Assembly: GCA_030430495.1 (NCBI GenBank)
Contig: JAUIKM010000024.1
Coordinates: forward strand, 1 to 64,000
DNA: 64,000 bases
Source: a bacterium
Lineage (GTDB): Bacteria; Bacteroidota; Ignavibacteria; Kapaibacteriales; UBA7675
Direction of reading: 5' to 3'
Program-made: the position numbers and the translations under genes
In this document: piece by piece, positions 17,572 through 26,601 of the stretch
Numbering within the stretch: position 1 is the stretch's first letter
How the letters are laid out: every line of letters starts with the position of its first letter
Notes under the pieces: generated by a model
The model's database searches: none
Told to the model about the DNA's origin: nothing
The model's input: only the letters and a program-made list of their open reading frames with translations

Positions 17572-20500
17572 TTAATCGAGTACAGGCACAAATCCCGGAT
17601 TTGCCACGCCGAAATTCGGTAAAAAGTACTGGATAAAATCGTCCGAACCGACGTCCTGATTGTCATTCATGTCGCCGGTGCGCAGAACGTTGTACGTCGT
17701 CGCGCCTATCGTCAGCGGCAGGAGCTGGATCGCGCCGTTGACAACATTGGCCGGATCCGTAAAGTCGACAGTCGTTGTGCCCGGCGCGATGTTAATACGC
17801 GAAATCGACGCCGCCGGCAGATGACCGCCGTGGCGCAGAATCACCCAGTAGTCGTCCTGCGGCAGACTCTCGATGTCAAAACTGGCCGTCGCCGACGTGC
17901 CCAGCAGCGTGCTTGTCAACAGCGCCGTGCTGGACGTCGGCAGGTCCGCGCCCGTACGCAACTCGAGCAATACCGGCGTGCGCCTGTGCGCCGTGCCGTC
18001 CCAGTAACCGTGAAGGTAGACTTCGATATTGACCACACTTGTGCTCACACCGCCGGAAAACGTCAGCACGGCCTCCGTCGCACCGATCTCCAGATTCGGC
18101 GTGGCGCTCAGATTGGCATAGGTCACCGAGGCAAAAGCGCCCGTCACCGAGTTGTATTTCATCAACACAATCCGGTCGCCGTTCGCAGGCGTGTAACCGT
18201 TGATAAACGTCACGTCCAGCGTGCCGTCCAGCGTCACGTCGTCGGCGCAGATCTGATCGTAGGCAATTCCCGCCGTCGTTGCGCCGCCAACTTCGTATTC
18301 GAGCGTAGCCGTTGAGCTCATCGCGATGTCGTCCGGAAAGACGAGTTTGCCGGGTGAGCGCCCCGGCACGAGCCTGCCCGCCAACCCAACATTGCCGACA
18401 TTGTACACGCCGCCGCCGCGCAGTACAACGCTGCCGGGAATGGTCGTGTTGAACACCGAACTCGTCACAATGTTAACCGTGGATCGATCGATATCCACGA
18501 TGGCGGTCGACACAAATTTGAGCCGTGCGCCGGTTTCATGCACAAAACTGAGTTCCGCCGTGGTTATACTCAGCAGTCCCTGATGACAGAACTGCGCGTT
18601 TGTGCCCAACCGTATCTCGGAAGACGTCACGACATTGCTGATCAGGATGCGGCCGAGATTGTTGTAGCGCACGCCCGGATCAAAGTCGATGATAGAATTC
18701 GGAATCGTGCGGTTGAAAACCCACTGCCCGATATTGTTTACCGGCAGTTTAAAGTTCAGATGCAGCAGTCCTTCCGTCGACGCGCGCATGAAGGTTCGGC
18801 TCGCCGTCGTCATGACAACATTGAGCGTGGAGCGCCCGCCCAGACAGAGCGGAACGCGCGTTATCCAGGGACTGACGGTTGCGCTGCTGTTCCACTCCGT
18901 GTTGACCAGTTTAATCGCCGCGTTGGTCCCGCTGAGGCCGAGTTTAACACCCTGCACGTCAATCCTGGCGTCCCTGAAATTCAATTTGCCGTCGCCGCTG
19001 AAACGCCCGCCCAGGTCGGCCCGGCCGCTGTGGAATTCAACACCGCCGTTTGTCTTGAATGTCCACGCGGAGGTTGTCGCCAACTGGACGCCTGACTCCG
19101 TGGCTCCCAACACAATAACGCGCGGCAGTTGTACGCGCATCAGCGCCCGCGTAATATCGATGCAGCCGCTGTGGTGAAAGACGCTCGTCGGCTCCGCCGC
19201 AACGGAAATCCCGGCCGTGGTCGTCGTCGCGTTGATTGCCATTTTACCGCTGTTCTGAAAGCGCGAGCTTCCGCGCAGCTTGAAGGTCGCCGACGGGCAG
19301 CGGTCAATTTGTGTAAAGCCGTCATTGTTGAAGATGCCGTTCGTCGATGTCTCGACCTTCAGGTTGTTAACGACATCGCCGAAAAACAGGCGGCCATCGT
19401 TTTTGTTGTTCAGGCGCGCATTGCCGCCGATGATAATGTGGCAGGTCGTGGCAAACTCACAGCGGTACAGCCCGCAGTTGTTAAATCGGCTGTCGTCAAA
19501 CAATATGATGCGCGTGCGCCTGGTCGAGTCCGCCGTAACGCGGCCCGTTGTTTTATTCTCCCAGCGCGAGGAGTCGCCCAGGAAAATCGTCGCCGTCGTC
19601 GCAAAGTTGCGGAACTTGACTTCACCGTTGTTGTCGGCTTCGGCGCTGTCGCCCAGCCTGATGACAGCGCCGTCCCTGCCGCTGGCGCCGTTCAGGAAAC
19701 TCACCTCCGCCGATGTTTTATTCTGCCAGCGTGAGCTGTCGCCCAGGAAAATCGTCGCTGTCGTCGCAAAGTTGCGGAAGCGCACCGTGCCGCCGTTGGA
19801 GAACAGTGCATTCGTGGACGTTTCAATTTTCAGTCCCCCGGACCCGCCGTCGCCGAACAGCGTCGTAGCGCCGGACTTGTTGTTGTAGAGTGAGTTGCCG
19901 CCCAGAACTATCGAGCCGAAAGTCGTCGTCAGGCACTGTACCTGACCGCAGTTGTTAAACACTGAATTGTCGGAACACAGGATGCGGAATTTCTCACTCG
20001 AATCGGCTTTGACTTCCCCACCCTGTTTGTTTTCCCAACGTGAAGCGTCGCCCAGGAAAATCGTCGCCGTCGTAGCGAAGTTGCGGAAGCGCACCGTGCC
20101 GTCATTGTCGATACGCGAAGTTCCACCGAGATGGACACGACCGCCGGAGTTGAATATCCCGCCGCCATCGGCTTCAACGTTCGCACCTGTGCGGTTCCGG
20201 AAACGCGAGGCGTCGCCCAGGAAAATTGTTGCTGTCGTCGCAAAGTTGCGGAAGCGCACCGTGCCGCCGTTGGAGAACAGTGCATTCGTGGACGTTTCAA
20301 TTTTCAGTCCCCCGGACCCGCCGTCGCCGAACAGCGTCGTAGCGCCGGATTTGTTGTTGTAAATTGAGTTGCCGCCCAGAACTATCGAGCCGAAAGTCGT
20401 CGTCAGGCACTGTACCTGACCGCAGTTGTTAAACACCGAGTTGCCCGAACACAGGATGCGGAATGATTCCGTCGTGTCGATAATCAGGCGACCGGTTACT

Positions 20501-23500
20501 TTGTTGTCCCAGCGCGTGCTGTCGCCCAGGCAGAGACTCCCATCGGACTGAACGGTGCGCAGAATAAGCGCTCCATCGTTTGCGATTCCGGCTGCGCCGG
20601 TCAGATCTATCTTCACGCCGTGTTTGCCGCCTGCGCCGCCGTTTACAAAGCTGACCTCCGACGATGTTTTATTCTCCAGGCGCGAGCTGCCGCCCAGGAA
20701 AATCGTCGCCGTCGTCGCAAAGTTGCGGAAGCGCACCGTGCCGCCGTTGGAGAACAGTGCATTCGTGGACGTTTCAATTTTCAGTCCCCCGGACCCGCCG
20801 TCGCCGAACAGCGTCGTAGCGCCGGATTTGTTGTTGTAAATAGAGTTGCCGCCCAGAACTATCGAGCCGAAAGTCGTCGTCAGGCACTGTACCTGTCCGC
20901 AGTTGTTAAACAGGGAGCCGCCGGAACCCAGAATGCGAAACGTACCGGTGGAATCGGCGTTGACGCTGCCGCCGGTCGAGTTGATAAAACGACTGGAGTG
21001 GAACATTTGAACGGAACAGTGGCTGGAGTTTCTCATGTCGCAGCGGCCGTAATTTTCCAGGCTGGACGAGTGGCTCATCTCCAGCCGGCTGGTAGTGCCG
21101 ATCCCGCTGGGCCCGAGAAAACGCAGGCTGGAGGCGGTCTGCACAATTAAACGCGAACTGTCGAACATGCGAACCGCCGAGACGAAGTTCTCGAGCAACT
21201 GAACATCGCCGCCGCAGACAAATCGGGAGTTGCCGTGCAGACCGATGGTCGAACTCGTCACCCCCGGACCGATGATTGACTGCGCGCCGAGTTTGTTTTT
21301 GAGCAGGGCGGACTCAGCCAATGTGAACGTTGCATTGGACATGAACTTGATGCGGAAAATTGCGCAATTGATCCACTCCGAATTGCCCAGGATTGAAACG
21401 TTGGCCCCCTCTCCGGTCGAAACTTCGAAGGTAGCGCCGGTGTGATTCTGAAAAACCGAGCTATTCGTGGACAGGATCGTTGCCGTCGTCGTGAAACCGT
21501 GCATGCGGAACAGACCGGTATTGCTGAACACCGCGTTCGAACTGATTGTCAGGCCGCCCGAAGTCGTAAAACGATTGAATATCAGACTGCCGCCGTCCTT
21601 GTTATTAAACAAACTGTTGTGCGCCAGGTTGACCGTAGAATTTGAACAACTGGCCAGTTTGACGCGGCCGCAGTTGCCGAAGATCGAATTCCCGGCCTGC
21701 TGAATCCCGCCCGAACCGACGCTTTCAAACTGAACCTGCCCCGTCTCGCCATTGTTAAAAAACGAATTCGAGTTCATGAACAGGACGGCCGACGTGCTGT
21801 GAGTAACCAGAATACGGCCGCCGTTGTTGATGCTCGAAGAATCAGGCATGCGGAAGGTCAGCGGTGCTGAGTTTTGCGTGAACAATAACTCACCGCTGTT
21901 GGTGATGCTCTGTATCGTGCTGAACACAAATTTCAGCGGCGTCGAGAAACTGCGCATCGTGAAGAAGCCGGAATTCGTCGGCGGCAGAACGCGCGACGTA
22001 CCGCTGAATACTCCGCCGTGAGCGCCGCTACGGTTCTGATCGAATTCCATTGTCCCGCTGTTGACAAATATCGTCGAACTGCTGATGCTGATGATCGAAC
22101 GCGTGGAGAATGACCTGAAGACAAAAACGCCGTCATTGAGAAATATCGTCTGGGCGCCAAAGTCAAAATCGATTGTCGCGACGTTGGCGCAGGTCGCAAA
22201 GACAATTTCGCCGTGGTTAATCAACTGACTGGTATCGTTAAACACAAACCGCCCCGGCCGCCCGTTGTTAAAACCATCCGACTCGTTGACAATCGTGCCG
22301 CCCGTGCCGTTTAGAAGAACCGAACTACTCGTGCAGAACAGCCTGAATCCCGCCGGACTTGAGCCCAGCTCCAGCTTGCCCGTATTGTGAAACTGGCCGT
22401 GCAGAATGCCGATCGTCGCGTCCGTCGCAAAGGTCTGCACCTGAATGCAGCCGTGGTTGCTCAGTCCGTCCGAAAAGAGGTTTTTCTGTCCCTGCGATGA
22501 AGCAAACGGCCCGCGCTGCGGATCGATCAGGAAACAACTTGCCGTCGTGCCGATGGTAAACGAGCCGCGGAAACGATTGCAGCCCCCCAGCGAGCCAAAA
22601 CCCCGCAGGTGAATGTCGCTGCCGGAACGACTGGTGACGTCAACGCAGTCAAAACTCGAACCTGTCGAACGGCAGAAATAACGCCCGGACAGTATGCTGT
22701 TCTCAAAATTGTGCGCGCCCGGGCCGTTGCACAACATCGAATTCTGCGCGATGCATTCACCGCCGTTGATACTGAAAAGTCCCGAGTTAAACAAGGTTGC
22801 GGTAGTCGTCAGCGACGAGTTAAATATGTGGATGGACGACCCCGTCGTCTGCGCGACTCTGAATTGCGCGCCAACGGCCCTCGTATGAATGCTCGAAATG
22901 GTCACGTGGGAGGTCGTGCTCAGCAGGCTGCCGCGATTGAAAATGTTAAAGAAGCTGTTGGGTCCCGAAGCCAGAAACGTGCCGCCGTCGCCGGCAAGAC
23001 GCGATCCGGCGTTATTCCAGTTCAGCGTTGCATTGGTGGCAACAATGATGTGTCCCGCAAGGAAAAAACTGCTGTTTTTGTTTTGCACCGTATGCGGCGT
23101 AAAAGCCGCGCCAGGCGTCGGCGAACTCAGGAGCACGCCGTTGCAAAACAACTGTGTGTCGCAGATGCGCAGAAGGGCGATGCGGTCGGCTGAAAGTGAG
23201 GATGAGGTCATCAACATGACCCCGTTGTTGGTCATTGTGTTGTTGACGAACAGGACGGAAGACGTGACGTCCAGGCCGTGCAACTCGATCACGCCGCTTG
23301 TGGTGTTTTCAACTTTGCCGTTAAATACATTGTCCGCAAAACAGCGCACAGTGCCGGAGTTAAACAACTGTGCGGACGTCGTCAGCTCGCAGCCGGTCAG
23401 ACCGGTTACCGCCGATGTGCAAAACAACTTGTGGTCGACGATTCTGATCGCGGCAAAGGTAATCGTGCCTGTCCCACTGATGCTGCCGCTGCTCGTCGGT

Positions 23501-24432
23501 GAAAAATCGCCGCCCACAATCAACATTCCCTGGCCGCTTTCCACGTGTATACGCCCCGGGTTCTCCATCAGCAATCCGGGCGCCTGCGCGATTCTGAGAT
23601 TTGAGCTCGTCACAATCATCAAGCCGGCATTCGTTACCGGGTGCGTCGACGAGTTGTTGATGATTGTCGGCGTGCCGACCTGAATGACGCCCTCGTTGGA
23701 CATCAGCCCCAGCGACACGATCTGGATCTCCACCTGAAGGTCGCTGCCGGGCAGGGACTCGAGCTTGCCGCCGTCGCGATTGACAAATGTGTCCTGCAGC
23801 TCGAGTCTCGACGTGCCGTTCAGGTTCAGGCTCTTCATTTCAATCAGACCGAAGTTTTCAACCGGGCTCCTGAACTCACCGACGGTACTGAAAAAGTCTG
23901 CGCTGAAAATCTGGATAGTCCCCGAGGTGAAGTTTTTCACCGGCCCGTCAAGCCTGGGATTGATGATGAGATCCGCGTTCTGCATGAACACGCCGCCGTG
24001 ATTGTGCAGCTCGGAGAATATCCCACCGCTGAGCAGACCGATCGATCCGAAGTTTTCGAGGATGACGCCGCCGGAAAAGTCGGCAATGCCGAGGAACAGA
24101 TTGCCGTGCGTGCCGATGCGCGAGTCAAAGCCGACGGCAATATTCTGCCCGACCGAGACCAGCGACTGCGTGCCGCTCGTCCCGCCGACCTCCAGGCTGC
24201 GCACGCTGGCCAGTACGTCGAGCGTGACGGTGTACGTGCCGGAAGTTGTGATAAAAACATCGTCGTTGATGCCGGGCACATTGTTGCCCAGCCAGTTGTT
24301 TGGATCGTTCCAGTCGCCGTCAACCGGCGCTTTCCAGAACACGTCGGCTGCGTGCAGGCCGGCGGCTGAGCACACAAAAACAAGCAAAAAGGCCTTTATC
24401 AGGGAAAAAACGCGGTTTTGGCGGCAGTTCAT
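17572..24432 (-). CDS. Giant secreted repeat protein with dockerin-like C-terminus
   Basis: A 2286-residue exported protein. Signal peptide at about residues 1-28 (SLIKAFLLVFVCSAAGLHA). It opens with DGDWNDPNNWLGNNVPG, typical of beta-helix surface proteins with a G8/PA14-like start. The body is a long run of short strand repeats (N.G.V.(F/L).....(S/T)IF..NS..FNN.G) rich in Asn, Gly, Ser and Thr, as expected for a right-handed beta-helix. Residues about 1164-1565 contain three near-identical modules. The end has GDMNDNQDVGSDDFIQYF, a dockerin/EF-hand-like calcium loop. There is no beta-barrel and no type A sorting domain, so it is not a classical autotransporter or an obvious T9SS cargo. AGGT precedes the chosen ATG; a start 20 codons upstream lies before the signal peptide and is unlikely. 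Possible adhesin or matrix protein. Confidence 0.85.
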   Translation of the reverse strand: MNCRQNRVFSLIKAFLLVFVCSAAGLHAADVFWKAPVDGDWNDPNNWLGNNVPGINDDVFITTSGTYTVTLDVLASVRSLEVGGTSGTQSLVSVGQNIAVGFDSRIGTHGNLFLGIADFSGGVILENFGSIGLLSGGIFSELHNHGGVFMQNADLIINPRLDGPVKNFTSGTIQIFSADFFSTVGEFRSPVENFGLIEMKSLNLNGTSRLELQDTFVNRDGGKLESLPGSDLQVEIQIVSLGLMSNEGVIQVGTPTIINNSSTHPVTNAGLMIVTSSNLRIAQAPGLLMENPGRIHVESGQGMLIVGGDFSPTSSGSISGTGTITFAAIRIVDHKLFCTSAVTGLTGCELTTSAQLFNSGTVRCFADNVFNGKVENTTSGVIELHGLDVTSSVLFVNNTMTNNGVMLMTSSSLSADRIALLRICDTQLFCNGVLLSSPTPGAAFTPHTVQNKNSSFFLAGHIIVATNATLNWNNAGSRLAGDGGTFLASGPNSFFNIFNRGSLLSTTSHVTISSIHTRAVGAQFRVAQTTGSSIHIFNSSLTTTATLFNSGLFSINGGECIAQNSMLCNGPGAHNFENSILSGRYFCRSTGSSFDCVDVTSRSGSDIHLRGFGSLGGCNRFRGSFTIGTTASCFLIDPQRGPFASSQGQKNLFSDGLSNHGCIQVQTFATDATIGILHGQFHNTGKLELGSSPAGFRLFCTSSSVLLNGTGGTIVNESDGFNNGRPGRFVFNDTSQLINHGEIVFATCANVATIDFDFGAQTIFLNDGVFVFRSFSTRSIISISSSTIFVNSGTMEFDQNRSGAHGGVFSGTSRVLPPTNSGFFTMRSFSTPLKFVFSTIQSITNSGELLFTQNSAPLTFRMPDSSSINNGGRILVTHSTSAVLFMNSNSFFNNGETGQVQFESVGSGGIQQAGNSIFGNCGRVKLASCSNSTVNLAHNSLFNNKDGGSLIFNRFTTSGGLTISSNAVFSNTGLFRMHGFTTTATILSTNSSVFQNHTGATFEVSTGEGANVSILGNSEWINCAIFRIKFMSNATFTLAESALLKNKLGAQSIIGPGVTSSTIGLHGNSRFVCGGDVQLLENFVSAVRMFDSSRLIVQTASSLRFLGPSGIGTTSRLEMSHSSSLENYGRCDMRNSSHCSVQMFHSSRFINSTGGSVNADSTGTFRILGSGGSLFNNCGQVQCLTTTFGSIVLGGNSIYNNKSGATTLFGDGGSGGLKIETSTNALFSNGGTVRFRNFATTATIFLGGSSRLENKTSSEVSFVNGGAGGKHGVKIDLTGAAGIANDGALILRTVQSDGSLCLGDSTRWDNKVTGRLIIDTTESFRILCSGNSVFNNCGQVQCLTTTFGSIVLGGNSIYNNKSGATTLFGDGGSGGLKIETSTNALFSNGGTVRFRNFATTATIFLGDASRFRNRTGANVEADGGGIFNSGGRVHLGGTSRIDNDGTVRFRNFATTATIFLGDASRWENKQGGEVKADSSEKFRILCSDNSVFNNCGQVQCLTTTFGSIVLGGNSLYNNKSGATTLFGDGGSGGLKIETSTNALFSNGGTVRFRNFATTATIFLGDSSRWQNKTSAEVSFLNGASGRDGAVIRLGDSAEADNNGEVKFRNFATTATIFLGDSSRWENKTTGRVTADSTRRTRIILFDDSRFNNCGLYRCEFATTCHIIIGGNARLNNKNDGRLFFGDVVNNLKVETSTNGIFNNDGFTQIDRCPSATFKLRGSSRFQNSGKMAINATTTTAGISVAAEPTSVFHHSGCIDITRALMRVQLPRVIVLGATESGVQLATTSAWTFKTNGGVEFHSGRADLGGRFSGDGKLNFRDARIDVQGVKLGLSGTNAAIKLVNTEWNSSATVSPWITRVPLCLGGRSTLNVVMTTASRTFMRASTEGLLHLNFKLPVNNIGQWVFNRTIPNSIIDFDPGVRYNNLGRILISNVVTSSEIRLGTNAQFCHQGLLSITTAELSFVHETGARLKFVSTAIVDIDRSTVNIVTSSVFNTTIPGSVVLRGGGVYNVGNVGLAGRLVPGRSPGKLVFPDDIAMSSTATLEYEVGGATTAGIAYDQICADDVTLDGTLDVTFINGYTPANGDRIVLMKYNSVTGAFASVTYANLSATPNLEIGATEAVLTFSGGVSTSVVNIEVYLHGYWDGTAHRRTPVLLELRTGADLPTSSTALLTSTLLGTSATASFDIESLPQDDYWVILRHGGHLPAASISRINIAPGTTTVDFTDPANVVNGAIQLLPLTIGATTYNVLRTGDMNDNQDVGSDDFIQYFLPNFGVANPGFVPVLD
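19738..20940 (-). repeat. Three near-identical 250-bp modules inside the giant gene
   Basis: Copies at 19738-19989, 20212-20463 and 20690-20940, spaced by about 476 bases. Each encodes the block NCGQVQCLTTTFGSIVLGGN followed by KIETSTNALFSNGGTVRF. The inter-copy segments are divergent, but the module DNA is nearly the same to the base, implying recent recombination or gene conversion. Confidence 0.9.
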
Positions 24433-24782
24433 GTCTGTACCTGAAATTGAGTTTACGGCGAACGAATTGGTTGCCGCTGCGGTTGAAGGCAAGCGGCCTG
24501 AGGCTCTGGTGTTCCGGATGTGCGGCGTGCTCCCTTCGGGCTGTTCTTGATCTGGCCTGGTCTACCGGGCGTTCAGAAGCACGTTCTGAGGGAATTTAAT
24601 GCCTTTGTCCCGCGCTCCCAAATTAAGAATGTGCGATGTGTGACGCCCCGGCGAGCTGCCGGCCTCCGATGATGGAACAAATCCGCGGCGCCTTGTGCAG
24701 ATTTTTTTTGCGGTTGTTTTGCTTTTTGGCTGCGGCCGATCTATCTTTGGGCTGCGCCAAATACGCGACGCGCACTTCCAAC
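24433..24782. other. Divergent spacer before poly-Cys peptide 1
   Basis: A 350-base spacer between the giant repeat gene (minus) and the first poly-Cys peptide gene (plus). It should contain both promoters. A T-rich stretch lies at about 24701-24728. No separate gene is supported. Confidence 0.5.
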
Positions 24783-24896
24783 ATGCAAAACAGCACACAA
24801 CATAACGCGCTCAACGAGACTCCGACGATGTCGGCCATATGTTGCTGTTGTTGTACCTGGATCTCCACGGGAGAGGCGCGGTTGGTGGAAGTGTAG
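24783..24896 (+). CDS. Poly-cysteine peptide 1 (putative RiPP-like precursor)
   Basis: A 37-residue peptide. A 19-residue hydrophilic leader-like part (MQNSTQHNALNETPTMSAI) is followed by five consecutive Cys at residues 20-24 and a tail ISTGEARLVEV. It is paralogous to the next small gene: both have Pro14-Thr15, and in both the Cys run starts at residue 20, which is why I chose this ATG over an upstream one or an internal one at codon 16. No ribosome site is obvious. A hairpin terminator follows 30 bases after the stop. The location, just before a second such gene and an ATP-grasp ligase, suggests a modified peptide precursor; a metal-binding peptide is the alternative. I do not recognise a named family. 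Confidence 0.6.
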   Translation: MQNSTQHNALNETPTMSAICCCCCTWISTGEARLVEV

Positions 24897-24925
24897 ATTT
24901 ACAGCGACAACACGAACACTTAAAC

Positions 24926-24954
24926 AAAAGCCTTTCCAAGCGGAAAGGCTTTTT
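24926..24954 (+). terminator. Terminator of poly-Cys peptide 1
   Basis: AAAAGCCTTTCC pairs with GGAAAGGCTTTTT around a 4-base loop, then TTTTGTGTTT. The same stem sequence recurs after peptide 2. Confidence 0.88.
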
Positions 24955-25011
24955 GTGTTTCATGACAAAATTATCGCGAACGACACAATAAACATCAGCA
25001 GGGAGCCAATC

Positions 25012-25131
25012 ATGGCACGCACTCAGACAGAGTCCGGACGCAGGTTGTCACCGACGAAAATCGGGGCCTGTTGCTGCTGTTGTTGTATGTGTTGTTCTCC
25101 CCCGGAGGAAGGCGTCGGGCTGCGCAGTTAA
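25012..25131 (+). CDS. Poly-cysteine peptide 2 (putative RiPP-like precursor)
   Basis: A 39-residue peptide with a strong ribosome site (GGGAG six bases before the ATG). A 19-residue basic leader-like part (MARTQTESGRRLSPTKIGA) is followed by six Cys at residues 20-25, Met26, two more Cys at 27-28, and the acidic tail SPPEEGVGLRS. Pro14-Thr15 and the Cys20 boundary match peptide 1 exactly. Cys codons mix TGT and TGC (TGT TGC TGC TGT TGT TGT), so this is not a simple nucleotide repeat. A terminator follows 30 bases after the stop and the ATP-grasp gene starts 107 bases after it. Inferred substrate of that ligase; metal chelation or a surface-exposed thiol cluster are alternatives. Confidence 0.72.
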   Translation: MARTQTESGRRLSPTKIGACCCCCCMCCSPPEEGVGLRS

Positions 25132-25160
25132 CGCAGCGGCAACCGGACCTGCACCAGCAG

Positions 25161-25195
25161 AAAAGCCTTTCCTCCACGAGCGGGAAGGCTTTTTT
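25161..25195 (+). terminator. Terminator/attenuator between peptide 2 and ATP-grasp gene
   Basis: AAAAGCCTTTCC, a 9-base loop, then GGGAAGGCTTTTTT. It shares its stem with the terminator after peptide 1. It would let the small peptide be made in excess over the ligase. Confidence 0.85.
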
Positions 25196-25238
25196 CATAT
25201 TGAGACTTAACATTTATCACATACAGGGAATAAACACA

Positions 25239-26297
25239 GTGAGTACGATTCACATTATTCACGAAAACAACGAATGGCTGGAGCCCCTGCGCGGCGAGTT
25301 AAATGCGCTGGGCCTGCCCTGGCGCGAGTGGTTCATGGCCGAGGGATTTGTCGACCTGCACAAGGAAGCGCCGGAAGGTGTGTACTACAACCGCATGAGC
25401 GCCAGTTCACACACGCGCGGGCACCGCCTTTCGCTGGACCTGACCGCTCCACTATTGAGTTGGGTCGAGTTCCACGGGCGCCGGCTTGTTAACTCGCGCC
25501 GCGCGCTACAACTTGAAAGCAGCAAGGCGGAGCAGTTGTTGGCGCTACAGGCGCACGGGATTCGCACGCCGCACACGAATATTATCAACGACCGGCGCGA
25601 ACTGCTGGACGCGGCCTATCGCATCGGCTACCCCTTGATTGTTAAACCGAATCGCGGCGGCAAGGGCACGGGCGTGCAACTCATTCACTCGCTGGCGGAG
25701 CTGAGTTACGCCGCGGCGCATTACGAGGACTGGAGCTCGCCCGACGGCATTAACCTGGTGCAGCAATACGTTAAACCGGCGGACGGCAGCATCACGCGCG
25801 TGGAGTTTATCGGCGGTGATTTTTACTACGCGGTGCGCGTTGACGCCACCGGCGGATTTGAACTGTGCCCGGCGGACGCATGCGAAATCCCCTTAAACAA
25901 GGCCTCTTCTGATTTGACTCTTGTTAACCCCGCTGGTGCGGCAAACGAACCGGCCGCGACGCTCAACTCTGCCGGCGACGCTTTCTGCCCGGTGGGAACA
26001 GCGGGCGCGTCCGCCGACAAGTTCAGCGTGATTCAGAATTACAGCAATCCCGACATCGAAAAGTACGAGCGTTTCCTGCTGGCCAACGGCATTGAAGTCG
26101 CCGCACTGGAATACGTTCGCGCCGAGGACGGCACGCGCTACGTCTACGACGTCAATGTGAACACGAACTACAACCGCCGCGCGGAACAGGCCGCCGGAAC
26201 TGTCAACGGCATGCGCCGCCTGGCGGAGTTTCTGGGTCGGGAACTGCAGGCGCAGCAGCGCAAGGGCAGCGCGGCGCGCCTGCTGGAGGTGGTGTAG
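25239..26297 (+). CDS. ATP-grasp ligase (RimK-like), poly-Cys peptide locus
   Basis: A 352-residue ATP-grasp enzyme, which would join a carboxylate to an amine or thiol via an acyl phosphate. The N-terminal pre-ATP-grasp domain holds VYYNRMSASSHTRGH (residues 48-62). The ATP lysine loop is KPNRGGKGTGV (136-146), and the metal-binding end is DVNVNTNYNRR (304-314), with the Asn residues expected of this superfamily. Residues about 215-262 form an Ala/Asp-rich insertion. The start is a GTG with AGGGAA eight bases upstream; upstream in-frame codons overlap peptide 2 in another frame and are not coding. RimK-like members add amino acids to protein tails or make peptide bonds in RiPPs. Placed directly after two poly-Cys peptide genes, it is their likely modifier. 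Substrate unproven. Confidence 0.85.
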   Translation: MSTIHIIHENNEWLEPLRGELNALGLPWREWFMAEGFVDLHKEAPEGVYYNRMSASSHTRGHRLSLDLTAPLLSWVEFHGRRLVNSRRALQLESSKAEQLLALQAHGIRTPHTNIINDRRELLDAAYRIGYPLIVKPNRGGKGTGVQLIHSLAELSYAAAHYEDWSSPDGINLVQQYVKPADGSITRVEFIGGDFYYAVRVDATGGFELCPADACEIPLNKASSDLTLVNPAGAANEPAATLNSAGDAFCPVGTAGASADKFSVIQNYSNPDIEKYERFLLANGIEVAALEYVRAEDGTRYVYDVNVNTNYNRRAEQAAGTVNGMRRLAEFLGRELQAQQRKGSAARLLEVV

Positions 26298-26601
26298 CAG
26301 CGCGTAATGGATGTAAAGACTTGTGATTTCCTGTGATTTCTCCAAGACTCTCCCCGGCGTGCGCAGGCCGGGGGGAGCGTTTAAATAACGAGCCGCGAGC
26401 CCCGGGGGCACACAGCTCATACGCAGTTTTGCACAATATTGATGTATTTGCATCCGCTCAGCGACCCAAACGGGTCGTTCAGTCAAAAAAATTGAACACG
26501 CCAGTTTTTGGCACGCACGTTTTTTGAGCTGTGAGCCCTGAGGGCACACAGCTCATCCGTCGTTTTGCGTATTCTGGCCCGATCGCCGGGATCTCAGATC
26601 C
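26298..26601. other. Spacer between convergent ATP-grasp and egtD-like genes
   Basis: A 304-base spacer with no gene. It contains a GC hairpin (CTCCCCGGC..GCCGGGGGGAG, about 26350-26377) and a pair of direct repeats, each itself a hairpin. Confidence 0.55.
26390..26568. repeat. Pair of hairpin-forming direct repeats
   Basis: Two copies, at 26390-26432 and 26526-26568, of GAGC.G.GAGCCC.G.GGGCAC followed by ACAGCTCAT..G..GTTTTGC. The second folds perfectly except for an A/A pair (GAGCTGTG-A-GCCC / GGGC-A-CACAGCTC). Confidence 0.7.

Noticed and set aside
19574-20940. CRISPR array
   Set aside because: The repeats are 250-bp coding modules within an intact reading frame, far too long for CRISPR repeats.
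17572-24432. Classical autotransporter
   Set aside because: No C-terminal beta-barrel and the last residue is Asp; the end is dockerin-like.
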